The notes beneath the pieces were generated by a model. That model ran no database searches. It worked only from the letters and a program-made list of their open reading frames with translations, and was not told the DNA's origin. Below are positions 7,788-14,681 of a stretch of DNA of 27,140 nt, piece by piece; the stretch's first letter is position 1; every line of letters starts with the position of its first letter. Source of the DNA: DATBFX01 sp036558305 (lineage in GTDB: Bacteria > Chloroflexota > Chloroflexia > Thermomicrobiales > UBA6265); NCBI GenBank assembly GCA_036558305.1, contig DATBFX010000581.1:1-27140 (forward strand). The letters run 5' to 3'. Position numbers and translations under genes: made by a program.

Positions 7788-10685
7788 ATGTCCGAGTCGG
7801 CGGACGGCCAACCAAGGTCGATCGTCCCCGTTGATACCAGCGCGGTCATGTCCGTGCTGGCCGCGATCGGCGCGGCGCCGCTCGTCGACCGCGGGGCCGA
7901 GCGCGGTCTCGTCGAGAATCGGCTCGCCGCGGCGGCGCACGCCCCCGGCGGCACCATCGTCATCAGCGGCGAGCCCGGCGTCGGGAAGACGCGCCTCGCC
8001 GCCGCGACCGCCACCGGTCCCGATCGCACCGTGGTGAGCGTGCGGTGCGACGAACACCTGCGCGATGTGCCGTATTCCCCCTTCCTCGATCCGGCAGCGG
8101 GACTCGGCGATCTTTCCGATGTCCTCACCCCATCCTCATCGCCGGCGGCTTCGCCGACGGCACGGTTGGATCTGTTCGAGCAGGTCGACCGGCTCCTCGT
8201 GGAACGTACCGAGGGGACGACGTGCGTGCTGGTGGTCGATCAACTGGAGTGGATCGATGCCGCCTCCGTCGACCTGCTGCGCCACCTGGTTCGCCGCGGC
8301 CAACGCGGCGGCCGCGCCGTCTTGGCGACCATGCGCGTCGGCGTTTCCCGGATCGACTCACCGCTGGGACAACTCTTGGCCGATTGGAACCTTCAGCGGT
8401 TGCTGCTGGAGGTGCCGCTCGCGCCGCTCGATCGGCCGGCCTCCGACGAATTGGTCACGCACCTCTTGGGGGCAGTCGATCGCGACCTGCGTGAAGCGGT
8501 TTACGCCAGGACGGACGGGCTCCCGTTCTTCGTCGAAGAGTTCGTCCGCTTTCTGGTCACGGAGGGGCACGCCAATCGCTCCGCGGGGGCGTGGCACAGA
8601 GCCGACCCGGCGGTGCCACGCGCGGGCGGGGTGTCGATCGGCATTGCGGCCACCGTCCTGCGCCGGCTCGATCATCTGCCGTTCGCGACCGGGCGGGCAC
8701 TGCGCGCGGCCTGCGTGCTCGGCGTGCGTTGTCCGTTGGGCATGCTCGCCGCGCTTGTCGAGTGCCCGGAAGCCGAGCTGATCGAGCATCTCGCACCGGC
8801 GGTCGCCGTCCGGTTGTTCCGGCTGGAGAATCACCCGGCGGGCGAACCCTCGACCGAGGGGGCGTTCGCGCACGCCCTCGTCCGCGACGCACTCTACGAT
8901 GCCCTGCCTCTCGAGGATCGGCGGGCATTTCATCGGCGGGCGTCGGAGGTGTTGGCGCGATCGCCGGACGATCGTTCGCTCCATCTGGTGCCCGGTACCG
9001 ACGCGGCGCTGCTGGCGCATCACGCCGAACGGGCCCACGCCTGGCAACTCGCGTACGAGGCATCGCTGGCGGCTGGGGATACGGCCGTGTCCGTCCAGGC
9101 AGGACACGACGCATTGACCCACTTCAACCGCGCCCGCGGACTGGTCCGCGCCGGGCAGGTCTCGATCGCCGCGACCGATGCGCTGGCGCTCGATAAGCGC
9201 CTCGTAGCGACGCTGCGCGGCATCGGCCGCCTCGACGAGGCAACAACCGCTGCCCGAGACATGGCCCTTCGCGCCGGCGCCGCCGGCGATCGAGCAGCCG
9301 AGGCGTGGGCGCGGATCCAATTCGCCGGCGCAGGAACCGTCTCCCGTCGCTTCGAGGACCTCGAAGCGGAGTTGGAGCGGGGGAAGGCGATCGCCGAGAC
9401 GCTCGACGACGACGGTCTGCTCGCATCGGCGCTGGAGGCGCGCGGCGTCTTGCTCAGTACACGCGGACGGCTCGACGCGGCAGAGCAAGACTTCCAAGAC
9501 GCGATCCGATTGGCAGATCGCGCCAGCGATCGAGCGATCGCCGTGACTGGCCTGACCTTTGTCGGTCTGACCGCGTCGTGGCGCGGACGGTTCCGCGAGG
9601 CCATCGGGACGGCCAGAGCGGCAACACGACTGGCCGAGGCGGCGCAGGACGTCGCGGCCCTCTCCGCGGCACGCTTCAGCCTGGCGTTAGCCCTGGCCGG
9701 GTGCGGTGAGTACGAGGAGGCCCTGGCGGCGCTGCACGACCTGCTCGCCCAGGCCAAGACGTCGGGTGAGCCCTATTACGCCGCCCGCGCACCGAACACG
9801 ATCGGCTGGATCTACCGTGAGTTGGCGCTCGTCGATCGGGCATTGCCGTGGGACGAGATCGCCTGCGCCGAGCCAGACCAGGAAGGCGGCATCTGCCACT
9901 TCAAAGCCCTCGCCAACAGCCTGCTCAACCTGGGGACGGACCTCATCCTCCTCGGTCGATTGGATCACGCCGAGACGGCCCTGGACCAAGCCCACGAGGC
10001 GGTCAACACAAGCGAATACCTGCGCTGGCGAACGGCCAACCGCCTCGCACTCTGCCGGTGCGAACTGGCGCTGGCGCGCGGCGACGCCGTCGTGGCCCTG
10101 GACCTGGCGGCGGGCGCCCTGGCCCGGGCAACGTCGTCCGACGCGGCCAAACACGTCCATCAGGCGCACGACCTCGCCGGCCGGGCGCTCACCACATTGG
10201 GACGATACGAGGAAGCCGTCGAGCGGCTGGCGCAGGCCGTGTCCGTGGCCGAAACGATCGGGTACCGCGCCGGTCACTGGCGCGGTCTCGCGCATCTGGC
10301 GGAGGCGCTGTCGCGACTGGGCCACGCACGCGAAGCCGGCGAGCGCTGCGCCGAGGCAGGACACGTCGTCGAGACAATCGCGCTGAGTCTACGCGCCCCC
10401 GAGCTCCGCGCCGCCTTCCTGGCGGCGCCGGAGGTTACCGCCCTGTTGGAGCGCGCCGCATCCGGTTCGCCGTCCGACCTTGCCCCAGTTCCGCTGGGAC
10501 TGAGCGGGCGCGAGGTCGAGGTCCTCCGACTCGTCGCCGAGGGTCTCACCAACGCGCAGGTCGCCGAGCGGCTCTTCCTCAGCCCGAAAACGGTCAGTTC
10601 CCACCTCGTCAGCATCTTCGGCAAGCTCGGCGTCACCTCCCGTGCCGCCGCCACCCGCTTGGCGATCGAGCACGGCCTGGTCTAG
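7788..10685 (+). CDS. Large ATPase LuxR-family transcriptional regulator (LAL/MalT-like)
   Basis: Signal-transduction regulator of 965 aa. The N-terminus holds an AAA/STAND-type ATPase with Walker A GEPGVGKT (61-68) and a Walker B-like 'CVLVVDQLEW' (146-155). The centre (about 400-880) is Ala/Leu/Glu-rich and helical, consistent with TPR repeats. The C-terminus is a GerE/LuxR helix-turn-helix ('LSGREVEVLRLVAEGLTNAQ', then a recognition segment around 'LSPKTVSSHL'). Such proteins bind an inducer and ATP, then activate nearby genes. The ATG has AAGGA at 7774-7778, 9 nt upstream. It sits between the split remnants of a duplicated SDR-esterase pair, so SDR/esterase-type genes are natural targets; that is inference. 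Leu codon use is more mixed here than in the C-rich genes at the right end of the window. Confidence 0.93.
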   Translation: MSESADGQPRSIVPVDTSAVMSVLAAIGAAPLVDRGAERGLVENRLAAAAHAPGGTIVISGEPGVGKTRLAAATATGPDRTVVSVRCDEHLRDVPYSPFLDPAAGLGDLSDVLTPSSSPAASPTARLDLFEQVDRLLVERTEGTTCVLVVDQLEWIDAASVDLLRHLVRRGQRGGRAVLATMRVGVSRIDSPLGQLLADWNLQRLLLEVPLAPLDRPASDELVTHLLGAVDRDLREAVYARTDGLPFFVEEFVRFLVTEGHANRSAGAWHRADPAVPRAGGVSIGIAATVLRRLDHLPFATGRALRAACVLGVRCPLGMLAALVECPEAELIEHLAPAVAVRLFRLENHPAGEPSTEGAFAHALVRDALYDALPLEDRRAFHRRASEVLARSPDDRSLHLVPGTDAALLAHHAERAHAWQLAYEASLAAGDTAVSVQAGHDALTHFNRARGLVRAGQVSIAATDALALDKRLVATLRGIGRLDEATTAARDMALRAGAAGDRAAEAWARIQFAGAGTVSRRFEDLEAELERGKAIAETLDDDGLLASALEARGVLLSTRGRLDAAEQDFQDAIRLADRASDRAIAVTGLTFVGLTASWRGRFREAIGTARAATRLAEAAQDVAALSAARFSLALALAGCGEYEEALAALHDLLAQAKTSGEPYYAARAPNTIGWIYRELALVDRALPWDEIACAEPDQEGGICHFKALANSLLNLGTDLILLGRLDHAETALDQAHEAVNTSEYLRWRTANRLALCRCELALARGDAVVALDLAAGALARATSSDAAKHVHQAHDLAGRALTTLGRYEEAVERLAQAVSVAETIGYRAGHWRGLAHLAEALSRLGHAREAGERCAEAGHVVETIALSLRAPELRAAFLAAPEVTALLERAASGSPSDLAPVPLGLSGREVEVLRLVAEGLTNAQVAERLFLSPKTVSSHLVSIFGKLGVTSRAAATRLAIEHGLV

Positions 10686-11036
10686 CGCCGCCGCCCCCGC
10701 GTTCTCGGGTATTCGCCTTACCGCGCGGCCGCCATCGACCGCGACGACGGCGCAGGCAATTGCGGCGTTCGCTCGATGCGTCCCGATCGGCACGGGCCGA
10801 GAGTCGGACCATGCCCCGGCGCGTGAGTCGCCGGAACGGAGCGGCCGGGAACGGGAACGGCGTCGCGTTCGCCCAGGAGAGGAGCCGGGAGCGACACCCG
10901 GTGGGCTGGCAGCCGGTCAGATAGTCCGGCCGGACGCGACGACGGAGCGGCAAGGAACGACGCGGGGGCGCCACGACGGGGAGGAGAGCGCCATCGGGGA
11001 AACCGGCGATCCACCCGGTCGTACGTGTCCTCGCCC
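10686..11036. other. 351-nt gap after the regulator; no gene recognised
   Basis: Open frames here are low-complexity Arg/Gly/Pro-rich strings without ribosome-binding sites and overlap on both strands. No motif, terminator with a T-run, or duplicate of another part of the window was found. It ends at 11036, where similarity to the SDR-esterase intergenic region begins abruptly. An octamer CTCGCCCG at 11030-11037 is the inverse complement of CGGGCGAG at 7554-7561 near the other edge of this segment. Confidence 0.5.
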
Positions 11037-11150
11037 GCGGGTTGACAGCCGGCGGCTCAAACGCACGCGCCACTCAAAAGGGGGCTTCGCATGAACACGG
11101 CCTTCGCCCGTCCGGCGACGCTTCCCGCCGTCGTGCTGGAGCCGGCGGTA
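11037..11150 (+). pseudogene. Leader and 5' remnant of an esterase gene (paralogue of 5778-6764)
   Basis: From 11037 the DNA aligns with 5721-5835 of the intact locus. The alignment covers the untranslated leader, the ATG (11091 versus 5778) and the first about 19 codons: MNTAFARPATLPAVVLEPA versus MNTTITRPATLPAVVLEPA. Similarity stops after this. The frame then continues into unrelated sequence and ends at 11291. The ribosome-binding region is altered (AAGGGGG instead of AAGGAG). The HGGGW and catalytic parts of the esterase are gone. Confidence 0.85.
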
Positions 11151-11201
11151 CGGGCCAGTCCGCGGGCTGACCCGCCGGTGGTGCCGACGGTTCCGACCGC
11201 G

Positions 11202-11360
11202 ATGGCCGCGCTCGAGCACCGGGTTGACCCGATCGCGGGCGACCGGCAAACCGGCACCGTCGCGCGCTGGGGCTGGGTCTGGTCCACGTGATGCTGGCCT
11301 ACGAGTGGCTGCTTGCCGGTCTGAACAAGGACCTGTCGGGAACGTTCCGGTCGGGGCTCG
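11202..11360 (+). pseudogene. Fragment of a small membrane protein gene (possibly DoxX-like)
   Basis: An ATG at 11202 opens 'MAALEHRVDPIAGDRQTGTV'. A change of frame near 11264 then leads to a hydrophobic stretch 'LGLGLVHVMLAYEWLLAGLN' and 'KDLSGTFRSGLA'. That looks like the N-terminal helix of a small multi-helix membrane protein. The resemblance to DoxX-type proteins is only by general pattern. It is out of frame and runs into the copper-protein fragment, so it cannot be functional as it stands. Confidence 0.4.
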
Positions 11361-11454
11361 CTACGTCGACGCCTCGACCGGCAGCTACACCTACTACTGC
11401 TCGATCCCCGGTCACCGCGCGGCCGGCATGGTCGGGACCCTGATCGTCACGTAA
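11344..11454 (+). pseudogene. C-terminal remnant of a plastocyanin-like cupredoxin
   Basis: In this frame the DNA encodes 'GSYTYYCSIPGHRAAGMVGT' followed by LIVT and a TAA at 11452. This is the type 1 copper loop of plastocyanin/azurin-like proteins, with ligands in the order Cys-x4-His-x4-Met. Only about 36 codons remain. The N-terminal histidine ligand, signal peptide and start are missing, and the preceding sequence belongs to another gene fragment. Confidence 0.65.
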
Positions 11455-11549
11455 CACGGCCGAACCGGCTTTGACCGCGACAGGCCGCCCGAGTGCCTCA
11501 AGAATTACGGGGATCGCACTGACCGGGATACCGTTGGGTCGTCTCAAAT

Positions 11550-11708
11550 TCGAGCGTCGGCAAGATCATCTCCGACGCGATGCCGTACCGGGAGACGAAC
11601 CCCCTCCAGGTCGCCATCCCCAGCGCGCTGCCGATGACGAACGTGCTGGCGGCGTCGTTCGTCGGGGACGGGCTGCGGGATACCTTCGCCGCCGAGGGCC
11701 TGCACTGA
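11550..11708 (+). pseudogene. 3' remnant of a DppC-type permease gene (paralogue of 2207-3100)
   Basis: The last 52 codons plus stop are preserved without frameshift. The remnant begins SSVGKIISDAMPY and ends GDGLRDTFAAEGLH, aligning residue for residue with the end of the intact permease. I count 41 of 52 residues identical. Several changes are out of character for a membrane helix (Leu to Pro, Ile to Asn). No start, upstream permease sequence or ribosome-binding site remains. The gap 11455-11549 before it shows no gene. Confidence 0.9.
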
Positions 11709-11833
11709 GAGCGCCTCGAAAAGCCGGTCACCGGCGTGGACTCCGACCGATGACGAGGCATCGGTTCAAGGAACCGCTTCCCCAGGCTGTCGTGAAACAA
11801 GGACGACCCGCATTGCTCGCGCCATCCGGCCGA

Positions 11834-11863
11834 TTGGCGCACCGAGGATCCTGCTGTTATAGT
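11834..11863 (+). promoter_or_regulatory. Candidate promoter of the cold-shock operon
   Basis: TTGGCG (11834-11839) and TATAGT (11858-11863) are separated by 18 nt, in an otherwise GC-rich gap (11709-12103). Transcription from about 11870 would give a leader of some 230 nt before the cold-shock ATG, in keeping with the long leaders known for cspA-type mRNAs. No better candidate lies closer to the gene. Confidence 0.5.
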
Positions 11864-11986
11864 GAACCTACACGCCGCGATCGCGGATTGCCGATCTCCA
11901 CGAGAGGCCGGTTCTCTTAGACACGGGCCCCGCTCAGGACCCCCGGCCTCGTTTCCTCGGCAGCCGTCCTATCGGCATCACCGGAC

Positions 11987-12026
11987 ACCAAACGGCCAAG
12001 AGGGTCGGACCACCGTTTGGTCCGAC
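11987..12026 (+). promoter_or_regulatory. Two mutually exclusive hairpins in the cold-shock leader
   Basis: Stem A pairs ACCAAACGG (11987-11995) with CCGTTTGGT (12013-12021). Stem B pairs GTCGGACCA (12004-12012) with TGGTCCGAC (12018-12026) around a 5-nt loop. Both are perfect 9-bp stems and share bases 12018-12021, so they cannot form together. The region ends about 65 nt before the Shine-Dalgarno of the cold-shock gene. A conformational switch is a reasonable reading, but the link to temperature is inference. Confidence 0.5.
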
Positions 12027-12103
12027 GCGAATCGCGTTTGACCGCGCCGACCAAGATCGGTGCGATCCCCGTGTTTTCACCAACAGGCAGAAAGGACCCA
12101 CCC

Positions 12104-12334
12104 ATGGCGACCGGAACGATCAAAACGATTCGCGACAAGGGCTTCGGCTTCATCGCGCGCGACGGCAGCAGCGGAAACGGCGACCTCTTCTTCCACAGCT
12201 CGGCCGTGCAAAACCAGGGTTTCGAGCAACTCCGCCAGGGGGATCGGGTCGGCTTCGACGAGGAACCGGACCCCCGCGACCCCAGCCGCCGCCGCGCCGT
12301 CAACGTCCACCTCGTCGACGAAGACAACAGTTAA
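12104..12334 (+). CDS. Cold-shock domain protein (CspA family)
   Basis: Single cold-shock domain of 76 aa that binds single-stranded RNA/DNA, probably as an RNA chaperone. RNP1 is KGFGFIAR (residues about 11-18) and RNP2 is DLFFHSSAV, a slightly altered form of the usual VFVHFSAI. The start at 12104 is set by AAAGGA at 12091-12096 with 7-nt spacing; a longer frame upstream to 12017 is not needed. It is the first gene of a compact operon: the next gene begins with GTG immediately after its TAA. A long leader with alternative stems precedes it. Confidence 0.95.
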   Translation: MATGTIKTIRDKGFGFIARDGSSGNGDLFFHSSAVQNQGFEQLRQGDRVGFDEEPDPRDPSRRRAVNVHLVDEDNS

Positions 12335-12583
12335 GTGGGGCCCGCCCGGGAAGACCCCTCACTCGCCGACGGCGACACCGGCGTCCGCCTCCCGTGCCCC
12401 CACCCGATCGAATTTCGCGGCACGGCCGATTGCCATCTTTGCGGCAACACCGGCTTCGTCTTACCCGGCTCGCCCTGGACACCGCCGGCGGATGTTGCCA
12501 CCGAGGCGGAAGGACTCCCTGGCGACACAGGCACGCTGGGTGCGGCGGCCGCGGCGAGCCTGCAAGAGGTGGGAACCCCATGA
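12335..12583 (+). CDS. Small putative zinc-ribbon protein (GTG start)
   Basis: A protein of 82 aa that I do not recognise by family. It begins with GTG directly abutting the cold-shock stop and ends in an ATGA overlap with the next gene, so it is wedged into the operon without spacing. Residues 21-36 hold a possible metal site: CPHP, then CHLCG (C21, H23, C33, C36). This looks like a short zinc ribbon or knuckle. The rest is Pro/Gly/Ala-rich. Its tight packing between two co-directional genes and the Cys/His cluster argue that it is real. A nucleic-acid-binding role beside a cold-shock protein is only a guess. Confidence 0.65.
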   Translation: MGPAREDPSLADGDTGVRLPCPHPIEFRGTADCHLCGNTGFVLPGSPWTPPADVATEAEGLPGDTGTLGAAAAASLQEVGTP

Positions 12584-13002
12584 CCCCGTCGCCGCCGGCC
12601 GAACTCCCCGACTCGCCGGCACTTCCGGCACCAGCGGTCGAACTCGTGGCCTCCCGCCAACCCGAAGGGCACGGCTTCCATTTCAAGGTGCGGACGAGCG
12701 GACGCGTCTACCGGCTCGATGCCGCCCGTGACCCGCGCCAGCCCCGCTTTTGGTGCTTTCGCATCTGTCGCTGCGCCTCGTCGGGCGTCGTCGACGCGAC
12801 CGAACGCCCGTGGTACGGGGGCGATCGTATGACGCGCGAGGACCTCCCACCCGCGGTCGAGGCGATCCGGACTGCCCTCCCCGATTGGCTGGCACTGCCC
12901 GAACACGACGACCTGCGAGCCTGGGTGATGGAAGAGCGATCGGTCGAGGCGCTGCCTCGCCAACTGGCGCCAGCGATGGCGCGCCGGGTCCGGATCGAAT
13001 GA
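12580..13002 (+). CDS. Unknown protein with a Cys cluster, 140 aa
   Basis: Not assigned to a family. The start is fixed by the ATGA overlap with the preceding stop at 12580. After a Pro/Ala-rich N-terminus (about 20 residues) comes a likely globular part with 'GHGFHFKVRTSGRVYRLDA' and the cluster C59, C63, C65 in 'WCFRICRCASSG'. An acidic/aromatic stretch follows: 'LPPAVEAIRTALPDWLALPE'. The closely spaced cysteines could bind metal, but no known motif fits exactly. It ends with another ATGA overlap, so it is co-translated with its neighbours. No signal peptide or membrane helix is seen. Confidence 0.7.
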   Translation: MTPSPPAELPDSPALPAPAVELVASRQPEGHGFHFKVRTSGRVYRLDAARDPRQPRFWCFRICRCASSGVVDATERPWYGGDRMTREDLPPAVEAIRTALPDWLALPEHDDLRAWVMEERSVEALPRQLAPAMARRVRIE

Positions 13003-13349
13003 CCGGCCGGCGGGAACGGCGCGGCACCCCGAGCGCGGTCCGATCGACCGTGCCGTTCCGGGTGATGAAGTTTTCGCCCGATCGCCACGAGATCGTCCTC
13101 CTGCGCTTCGGCGAGTGGACGACCTCGACCGCCGCCAACCTCTACGACGCGACCGGCAAACGGCTCACCGCGATCCGCCAACCCAACGCCCGCTACGGCG
13201 AACCCTGGGACGAAGAGGCGTTCCGCGCCGAGACGCGCCGGTTTGTGCAGGAGTTCAACGCGCGCAGTCTCGCGGCCGGCGCCCCGATCGTCGCCCGCAT
13301 CACCTGGCTCGTGCGCGACCGCCCCGCCGGCGACGAAGACATTCTTTGA
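12999..13349 (+). CDS. Unknown small protein, 116 aa
   Basis: Fourth gene of the cold-shock operon, beginning in an ATGA overlap. The first about 18 residues are Arg-rich. A compact region follows: 'MKFSPDRHEIVLLRFGEW', 'ATGKRLTAIRQPNARYGE' and the helix 'DEEAFRAETRRFVQEFNARS'. This pattern of strands then a helix suggests a small alpha/beta fold. I do not recognise the family. A second in-frame ATG at residue 23 is possible but has no better ribosome-binding site. The next gene starts 25 nt downstream. Confidence 0.7.
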   Translation: MTGRRERRGTPSAVRSTVPFRVMKFSPDRHEIVLLRFGEWTTSTAANLYDATGKRLTAIRQPNARYGEPWDEEAFRAETRRFVQEFNARSLAAGAPIVARITWLVRDRPAGDEDIL

Positions 13350-13374
13350 ACGCGGCGAAGGGAATCGGTAGAAC

Positions 13375-13901
13375 ATGGAGGACGTCACCCTCCCCCGGAC
13401 CGAGTGGGCCGCCGTCGCCCGCCAACTCGATTCCACCTGCCTCGGCATGGCACCCTCCGGCCCGCGCTCGCGCATCGCCCGCCTCCTCGCCGACGTCCCC
13501 CCGGTCTGGGGCGACGAGCCGTGCACCCTGGAACTCGACCCGCCGGCGGCGGCGACCGTGCGCGCGATCGTCCGCCGCGGTCGCGGACTCCTGGAAGATC
13601 CCGCGCGGGCGCGCGAGCGGGCGGGCTCGCCGAGGCGGAGGGAATCATCCACGACCACCAGACTCCTTCCGCCGGCCCCACCTACCGCATCGAACACCGA
13701 ACCGGCGACGCCGTCACCGTCCTCGGCCGCACGACTGCGAGCCACGCCCGCCAGTCGGACCTCTCCGAACACGCATCCCGCCTCATGGCGGCCGGCGCGA
13801 CCGGCGCACTCGTTCTCGTCGACGAGGCAAGCGGCACGGACGTCGCGCGCCGCCTCTTGCCATCACCGGATGACAAGACCGACCAACCCGACGTGAATTG
13901 A
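13375..13901 (+). pseudogene. Unknown small protein gene with an internal frameshift
   Basis: The first about 83 codons read as a natural protein ('MEDVTLPRTEWAAVARQLDS', 'DVPPVWGDEPCTLELDPPAA'). They then run into Ser/Thr/Pro-rich out-of-frame sequence ending at 13896. From about 13620 the natural sequence resumes one frame over: 'GLAEAEGIIHDHQTPSAGPT', then 'SRLMAAGATGALVLVDEASG', with a TGA at 13899. No ATG, GTG or TTG in the second frame lies near the join, so two separate genes are unlikely. The join falls in a GC-only stretch (13603-13625). The full product would be about 175 aa, of unknown function. Sequencing error, a real mutation and recoding all remain possible. Confidence 0.6.
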
Positions 13902-13945
13902 CCGGACTGGCCGCCGAAACGCTCGACCGGCCGGAGGAGAATTCC

Positions 13946-14263
13946 ATGCCCCGCTACGAAGTCGTCGCCCACATCGCCGTCGAACTGGACGGCGCCATGC
14001 CCGAGGAGGCCGCCGCGGTCTACCGCCGCCGCTTCCTTGCCGGCGAAGGGCTCGCCCTCCGCAGTCTCGCCGTCTGGCCGTGCGCCCACGACCGTTCGCC
14101 GTCTCCGCTCCCACCATCCCTTCGGCAGCAGTTGGAAGACTTCTTCGCCGCCGCCGCCCGCCACGCGGAACTCGAAGAAGCGACGTTCCGTGCCCGCGTC
14201 GAAGAGATCTTCGCCGAAACCGCCGGCGGTGCATGCGACGACGCGCCGGTGAACCTGCCGTGA
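13946..14263 (+). CDS. Unknown small protein, 105 aa
   Basis: The start is chosen at 13946 because GGAGGAGA (13933-13940) precedes the ATG at good spacing, the strongest ribosome-binding site in this operon. The protein begins 'MPRYEVVAHIAVELDGAMPE', a strand-like start, and continues with 'EEAAAVYRRRFLAGEGLALR'. It ends in a helical Ala/Glu-rich segment ('QLEDFFAAAARHAELEEATF'). No signal, membrane helix or known motif was found. Its stop overlaps the next gene's GTG (GTGA). Family unknown. Confidence 0.75.
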   Translation: MPRYEVVAHIAVELDGAMPEEAAAVYRRRFLAGEGLALRSLAVWPCAHDRSPSPLPPSLRQQLEDFFAAAARHAELEEATFRARVEEIFAETAGGACDDAPVNLP

Positions 14264-14661
14264 CCAGGCTGGCACAACCCGATCCCGATCGGCCCAGAAA
14301 CGGGGGCCACCACGGCGGACGTCCCGCCTCGGCCAACGCCCTGCCCACGATCGCCGTCACCGAGCGCGCCCTGGACGCCCTCGTCGCGCTGCGCACGGCC
14401 GAGCACGCCATGCCGGGCCAGGCGCTCGGTCTCGTTGTCGGACAGCACGGCTCCGTCTGCCTGGTCTTGGATTTGCCCGGCGCACGCGACCGCGTCTACT
14501 CCCGGAACGACACCCCGATCTTCTTCGTCGATCCCGAAGTCGCCGCGCGGTTCAAGGGTCGCCTCCTCGACCACCGCGGCCCGCCCGGACTGGAGAGGTT
14601 CACCTTCGAGCACCCCGGCTCGGCCGAGCCTCCTCCCACCTCGCCCCCCCGCCGGCCGTGA
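14260..14661 (+). CDS. HesB/IscA-like fold protein lacking the cluster cysteines
   Basis: Protein of 133 aa with a GTG start overlapping the previous stop. After a disordered basic N-terminus (about 28 residues), the sequence follows the A-type iron-sulfur carrier pattern. Its segments are 'IAVTERALDALVALRTAE', 'GQALGLVVGQHGSVCLVLDL', 'DRVYSRNDTPIFFVDPEVAA' and 'LLDHRGPPGLERFTFEHPG'. Real IscA/HesB proteins carry one Cys in mid-domain and a C-terminal Cys-x-Cys. Here only C67 is present and the C-terminus is Pro/Arg-rich without cysteine. It is therefore probably not a standard Fe-S scaffold. It is the last gene of the cold-shock operon and converges with a reverse-strand gene 20 nt away. Confidence 0.65.
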   Translation: MTRLAQPDPDRPRNGGHHGGRPASANALPTIAVTERALDALVALRTAEHAMPGQALGLVVGQHGSVCLVLDLPGARDRVYSRNDTPIFFVDPEVAARFKGRLLDHRGPPGLERFTFEHPGSAEPPPTSPPRRP

Positions 14662-14681
14662 CCGCCGCGTCTCCCCGATGC

